64,000 nt of DNA from UBA6522 sp965237785 (GTDB taxonomy: Bacteria > Pseudomonadota > Gammaproteobacteria > Steroidobacterales > Rariloculaceae): NCBI GenBank assembly GCA_965237785.1, contig OZ250159.1:3720001-3784000 (forward strand), in the 5' to 3' direction. A program made the position numbers and the translations under genes. Shown here piece after piece: positions 60,576 through 64,000 of the stretch; the first letter of the stretch is position 1; every line of letters begins with the position of its first letter. A model generated the notes under the pieces. The model searched no databases. It saw only the letters and a program-made list of their open reading frames with translations, and had not been told where the DNA came from.

Positions 60576-60689
60576 ATGAAAGTCAGGGCATCGGTCAAGC
60601 GGATTTGTCGGAATTGCAAAATAGTTCGCCGCAAGGGCGTGGTTCGGGTGATATGCAAGGATCCCCGCCACAAGCAGCGGCAAGGTTGA
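60576..60689 (+). CDS. rpmJ: 50S ribosomal protein L36 (zinc form)
   Basis: A 37-residue protein starting MKVRASVKRICRNCK. Cys11, Cys14, Cys27 and His32 form a zinc ribbon, so it is the zinc-containing type. It follows AGGAG, 18 bp after secY and 13 bp before rpsM. Confidence 0.96.
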   Translation: MKVRASVKRICRNCKIVRRKGVVRVICKDPRHKQRQG

Positions 60690-60702
60690 GGAGCATCGCA
60701 TC

Positions 60703-61059
60703 GTGGCTCGTATCGCCGGTATCAATATTCCCGTAAACAAGCACGTCAGCATCGCGTTGACGCAAATTTACGGCATCGGGCGCAGCAGCGCCGAAATCGC
60801 CTGCCAGGTGGCGGGGGTCGACCCCGCGCTAAAGGTACGCGACTTGAGCGAGCCGGAAATCGCCAAGCTCAGGGACATCGTCGGCAGGTTCACCATCGAA
60901 GGCGATCTGCGCAGAGAGACGGCGATGAACATCAAGCGACTCATGGATCTGGGTTGCTACCGAGGCATCCGGCATCGCCGCGGCTTGCCCACCAACGGGC
61001 AGCGGACGAAAACCAACGCGCGAACCCGCAAGGGACCGCGGCGGCCCATCAGGAAATAA
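60703..61059 (+). CDS. rpsM: 30S ribosomal protein S13
   Basis: Head protein contacting L5 and P-site tRNA, 118 residues. It begins with GTG and has GIRHRRGLPTNGQRTKTNAR near the C-terminus. First gene of the alpha operon. Confidence 0.97.
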   Translation: MARIAGINIPVNKHVSIALTQIYGIGRSSAEIACQVAGVDPALKVRDLSEPEIAKLRDIVGRFTIEGDLRRETAMNIKRLMDLGCYRGIRHRRGLPTNGQRTKTNARTRKGPRRPIRK

Positions 61060-61064
61060 GCATC

Positions 61065-61451
61065 ATGGCGAGACCGACTCGAACCAAGAAGAAGATTAAG
61101 CGCACGGTGCTGGACGCCATTGCGCACATCCATGCTTCGTTCAACAATACGATCATTACCATCACCGACCGGCAGGGCAACACGCTTTCGTGGGCCACTT
61201 CCGGCGGTTGCGGTTTTCGCGGTTCGCGCAAGAGCACTCCTTTCGCGGCGCAGGTTGCGGCCGAGAAAGCGGGCACGGTCGCGAAGGACTACGGGGTCAG
61301 GAACCTGGAGGTGCGGGTCAAGGGCCCGGGTCCGGGCCGTGAGTCATCCATCCGCGCGCTCAACGCCCTCGGGTTCCGCGTGACCCAGATCGAAGACGTC
61401 ACTCCCATTCCTCACAACGGCTGCCGGCCGCCGAAGCGGCGCCGTGTCTAA
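61065..61451 (+). CDS. rpsK: 30S ribosomal protein S11
   Basis: Platform protein, 128 residues. The start at 61065 (MARPTRTKKKIKRTV) is set by homology; the frame is open into rpsM but not coding there. HNGCRPPKRRRV ends the protein. Confidence 0.97.
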   Translation: MARPTRTKKKIKRTVLDAIAHIHASFNNTIITITDRQGNTLSWATSGGCGFRGSRKSTPFAAQVAAEKAGTVAKDYGVRNLEVRVKGPGPGRESSIRALNALGFRVTQIEDVTPIPHNGCRPPKRRRV

Positions 61452-61463
61452 TCGGAAGTAATC

Positions 61464-62084
61464 ATGGCGAGATATCGAGGACCAACCTGTAAGCTGGCCC
61501 GCCGGGAGGGCACAGACCTGTTTCTGAAGAGCGGTGTCAAACCCCTGGAAGCAAAGTGCAAATTGGAGGTTCCCCCGGGAGGGCCCGGGCAGCGGCGACC
61601 GCGCCTTTCCGACTACGGAATCCAGCTTCGCGAAAAGCAGAAGCTGAGGCGCATGTACGGCGTGCTGGAACGCCAGTTCCGCAACTATTACAAGCGCGCG
61701 GCCCGGGGCAAGGGCTCCACCGGTGAGAACTTGCTGCGCATGCTTGAGTCACGTCTGGACAACGTGGTCTATCGCATGGGTTTCGCCTCGACCCGGGCCG
61801 AGGCCCGCCAGTTGGTCAGCCACAAGGGCATCGTCGTCAACGAGCATGTCGTCAATATCCCCTCCTATCGGATCGAGGCGGGGGATCGGGTGGCGGTCAG
61901 GCAACGCGCCAAGGCGCAGATGCGGATAAAGGCGGCCCTGGACATCGCCACGCAAGTGGGGATTCCCGACTGGGTCGAAGTGGATGAAAAGAAAATGGAA
62001 GGGGTCCTCAGGACGTTACCGGAGCGGGAAGAAATTCTTCCCGACATCAATGAGAATCTGGTCGTCGAGTTGTATTCGAAGTAA
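61464..62084 (+). CDS. rpsD: 30S ribosomal protein S4
   Basis: Primary 16S rRNA binder and, in E. coli, repressor of the alpha operon. It has 206 residues, with the S4 RNA-binding domain at RLDNVVYRMGFASTRAEARQ. The N-terminus lacks the four-cysteine zinc site. Confidence 0.97.
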   Translation: MARYRGPTCKLARREGTDLFLKSGVKPLEAKCKLEVPPGGPGQRRPRLSDYGIQLREKQKLRRMYGVLERQFRNYYKRAARGKGSTGENLLRMLESRLDNVVYRMGFASTRAEARQLVSHKGIVVNEHVVNIPSYRIEAGDRVAVRQRAKAQMRIKAALDIATQVGIPDWVEVDEKKMEGVLRTLPEREEILPDINENLVVELYSK

Positions 62085-62098
62085 TAGAGGAACGCTAG

Positions 62099-63109
62099 AT
62101 GCAGGAATCAGCTACTGATTTCTTGAGGCCGAGGACCGTCAAGGTTCAACCCCTCAAGGAAAACAACGCGAGAATCACGGTGGAGCCCTTCGAGCGCGGC
62201 TTCGGCCATACCTTGGGCAACGCCCTGCGGCGCGTGCTGCTGTCCTCCATGCCCGGCGCGGCGGTGGTGGAGGTTGAGATCGACGGTGTCTTGCACGAGT
62301 ACACGAGCATCGAGGGTGTTCAGGAGGATGTCGTCGACATACTTCTCAACCTGAAGTCGGTTGCCATTCGCATGCATACTCGTGAGGAAGCCGAGTTGTC
62401 GCTACACAAGAAGGGGCCCGGTCCGGTGACGGCGGGCGATATTGTATGCGATCACGATGTCGAGATCGTCAACCCGGACCTGATCATCGCCAATCTGACA
62501 CAGGCGGGAGAAATCAGGGCATTTCTCAAGGTGGCGCGCGGCCGGGGTTACAAGCCGGCGGTCCGGGAAGTGGAGTTCGAAGGACCGACCCGGCCCATCG
62601 GACGGCTCCAGCTGGATGCATCCTTCAGCCCGATTCGCCGCGTGACCTACAATGTCGAAAGCGCCCGTGTCGAGCAGCGCACCGACCTCGACAAACTCAT
62701 TATCGACATCGAGACCAACGGCGCCATCGACCCTGAAGAAGCGATTCGTCGTGCCGGCGGAATTCTCAAGAATCAGCTTGACGTCTTCGTCGAGTTGCAG
62801 GGCGAAGCCGACCTCGGCTACGGCCGGCAGGATACGCTGGTCGATCCGATCCTGCTCAGGCCGGTGGATGAACTCGAGTTGACGGTGCGTTCGGCAAACT
62901 GTCTCAAAGCCGAGAATATCAACTACATCGGCGATCTTGTTCAGCGCACCGAAGTGGAGTTGCTGCGCACGCCCAATCTCGGCAAGAAATCGCTCACCGA
63001 GATCGAGGAAGTGCTTGAGGGTCACGGACTGTCCCTGGGAATGCGTCTGGACAACTGGCCGCCCCCGGCGCTTCGGACCGAGGAACAGCCAAGCCCGCTG
63101 GCGTTTTGA
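62099..63109 (+). CDS. rpoA: RNA polymerase alpha subunit
   Basis: Assembles the polymerase and contacts upstream DNA and activators, 336 residues. The N-terminal domain has GFGHTLGNALRRVLLSSMPG and the C-terminal domain has ELLRTPNLGKKSLTEIEEVL. The two are joined by a normal-length linker. Confidence 0.98.
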   Translation: MQESATDFLRPRTVKVQPLKENNARITVEPFERGFGHTLGNALRRVLLSSMPGAAVVEVEIDGVLHEYTSIEGVQEDVVDILLNLKSVAIRMHTREEAELSLHKKGPGPVTAGDIVCDHDVEIVNPDLIIANLTQAGEIRAFLKVARGRGYKPAVREVEFEGPTRPIGRLQLDASFSPIRRVTYNVESARVEQRTDLDKLIIDIETNGAIDPEEAIRRAGGILKNQLDVFVELQGEADLGYGRQDTLVDPILLRPVDELELTVRSANCLKAENINYIGDLVQRTEVELLRTPNLGKKSLTEIEEVLEGHGLSLGMRLDNWPPPALRTEEQPSPLAF

Positions 63110-63125
63110 TCGCGAGGATTCCACT

Positions 63126-63494
63126 ATGCGTCACCGCAAGTCCGGCAGGCAGCTGGGGAGAAACTCCTCCCATCGCAAGGCCATGTTTCGCAACATGACC
63201 GCCTCGCTGTTTCGTCACGAAACCATCAAGACGACCTTGCCGAAGGCCAAGGAGTTGCGCCGGGTTGCCGAGCCGCTGATCACGCTGGCAAAGCAGGATG
63301 GCACATCGCGTCGGCGGCTCGCGTTTTCCCGCCTTCGCGACGATGTCGCCGTCGGCAAGCTCTTCAATGTACTGGGTCCCCGATTCAGGGACCGGCCGGG
63401 CGGGTACCTGAGGATTCTGAAACTCGGATACCGTGCGGGCGACGCCGCGCCGATGGCGCTCGTTCAACTGCTCGACCAGCCGGACCCCGACTAG
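63126..63494 (+). CDS. rplQ: 50S ribosomal protein L17
   Basis: Tunnel-exit protein, 122 residues. MRHRKSGRQLGRNSSHRKAM sets the start at 63126. It ends the alpha operon; the 48 bp before the convergent kinase-like gene hold no clear terminator. Confidence 0.97.
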   Translation: MRHRKSGRQLGRNSSHRKAMFRNMTASLFRHETIKTTLPKAKELRRVAEPLITLAKQDGTSRRRLAFSRLRDDVAVGKLFNVLGPRFRDRPGGYLRILKLGYRAGDAAPMALVQLLDQPDPD

Positions 63495-63542
63495 GTAGCT
63501 AATCAATCTGCCGAGGCGGCGCCCAACCGCTCGTACCGTGAA

Positions 63543-64000
63543 TTACGCTCTGGCTGAATTGCGCCGCCGCTCACGCCACCGCTTGCGCAACCTGCGCAGC
63601 GTCATCGCATGCCACAGGTTCCGGAGGATCCGACCCGTAAGCGCAAGGCGCGGCTTGTACAGGGGCGCATCTACCGCCGAGATGCCCGTCGTGCGTCGCC
63701 GGTACTTGTGCTTGATCCAGGCGTTGCGGTCAACTTGCCTGACGATGTCGAAGAGATATCCATGCCGACCGGTCTCCACCACCGCGATACCGAAATCGAC
63801 GACGAACGGCTGCTGGCCGGGTCCGACGAGGATATTCTTCTTTCGCTTCAAATCCCCGTGAGCGACTCCCGCGTCATGCATCCTGCGCAGCGTCACGAGA
63901 AGCCTGGAATAGAACTCTTCCCGGTTCTCCAGCCGGTCGTCAAAATTGTGCAGCGTGTTACCGGGAATGTGTTCCAGAACCAGGTACCCGCCTTCGAGCC
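63543..64000 (-). CDS. kinase-fold protein, partial (window edge)
   Basis: The frame enters from the right edge and ends at 63543, giving at least 152 C-terminal residues. It contains a hinge-like GGYLVLEHIPGNTL, a catalytic loop AHGDLKRKKNILV and a metal motif VVDFG. These fit the RIO/lipopolysaccharide (Kdo or WaaP) kinase group. The catalytic Asp to Asn spacing is one residue longer than in standard protein kinases. The C-terminal 45 residues are very basic. Substrate is unknown; a role in lipopolysaccharide core phosphorylation is one possibility. Confidence 0.75.
   Translation of the reverse strand, partial: LEGGYLVLEHIPGNTLHNFDDRLENREEFYSRLLVTLRRMHDAGVAHGDLKRKKNILVGPGQQPFVVDFGIAVVETGRHGYLFDIVRQVDRNAWIKHKYRRRTTGISAVDAPLYKPRLALTGRILRNLWHAMTLRRLRKRWRERRRNSARA

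Overview
The window is 64 kb of high-GC bacterial chromosome, most likely from a gammaproteobacterium. The evidence is the order birA-coaX, then tRNA-Tyr/Gly/Thr-tuf-tRNA-Trp-secE-nusG, then rplKAJL-rpoBC, str, S10, spc and alpha clusters in one run, with two tuf copies, a 1420-residue RpoC, a zinc-free long S14 and a zinc-type L36. I cannot name a genus from sequence alone.

Positions 1-6544 hold an M61 peptidase, plsY, the overlapping pair birA-coaX, a D-Ala-D-Ala ligase, an exported methyltransferase-like protein and tRNA-Thr(UGU). Positions 6545-31899 are a mixed accessory block with many strand switches: an exported amidohydrolase, a CopC/CopD copper pair, a LigJ-like amidohydrolase, two DUF6152-type exported proteins, an M28 peptidase with a PDZ domain, a complete ECF vitamin transporter (YkoE-like S component, fused double ATPase, T component), a DUF2461 protein, an orphan solute-binding protein with a secreted partner, endonuclease V, ttcA, an FAH-family protein, thrS, gloB and a VapBC-type toxin-antitoxin pair. 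From about 25 kb the block looks eroded: a tail fragment of an IS30-family transposase, a B3 metallo-beta-lactamase reduced to its two ends, and a class III aminotransferase with both a missing front and a missing middle. Intact genes among these are a metallo-beta-lactamase-fold hydrolase, a steroid 5-alpha-reductase-like membrane enzyme and a glutamine amidotransferase.

Positions 31854-63494 carry the core gene-expression block, all on the plus strand: a tRNA promoter, three tRNAs, tufB, tRNA-Trp, secE, nusG, four 50S stalk and L1/L11 genes, rpoB, rpoC, rpsL, rpsG, fusA, tufA, rpsJ and then the S10, spc and alpha ribosomal protein genes with secY and rpoA. The order is the standard one, but there is a 346-bp gap with a strong promoter and a terminator-like element between rpsJ and rplC, where neighbours normally abut. 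A kinase-like gene on the minus strand runs off the right edge.

I did not find a convincing new biological system. The most interesting items are the rewired rpsJ-rplC junction, the near-identical tuf pair with codon use unlike its neighbours, the 25-kb block separating tRNA-Thr(UGU) from its usual partners, a two-copy CRISPR-like repeat (28-bp repeats, 33-bp spacer) with no cas genes, and the cluster of gene remnants around an IS30 fragment.
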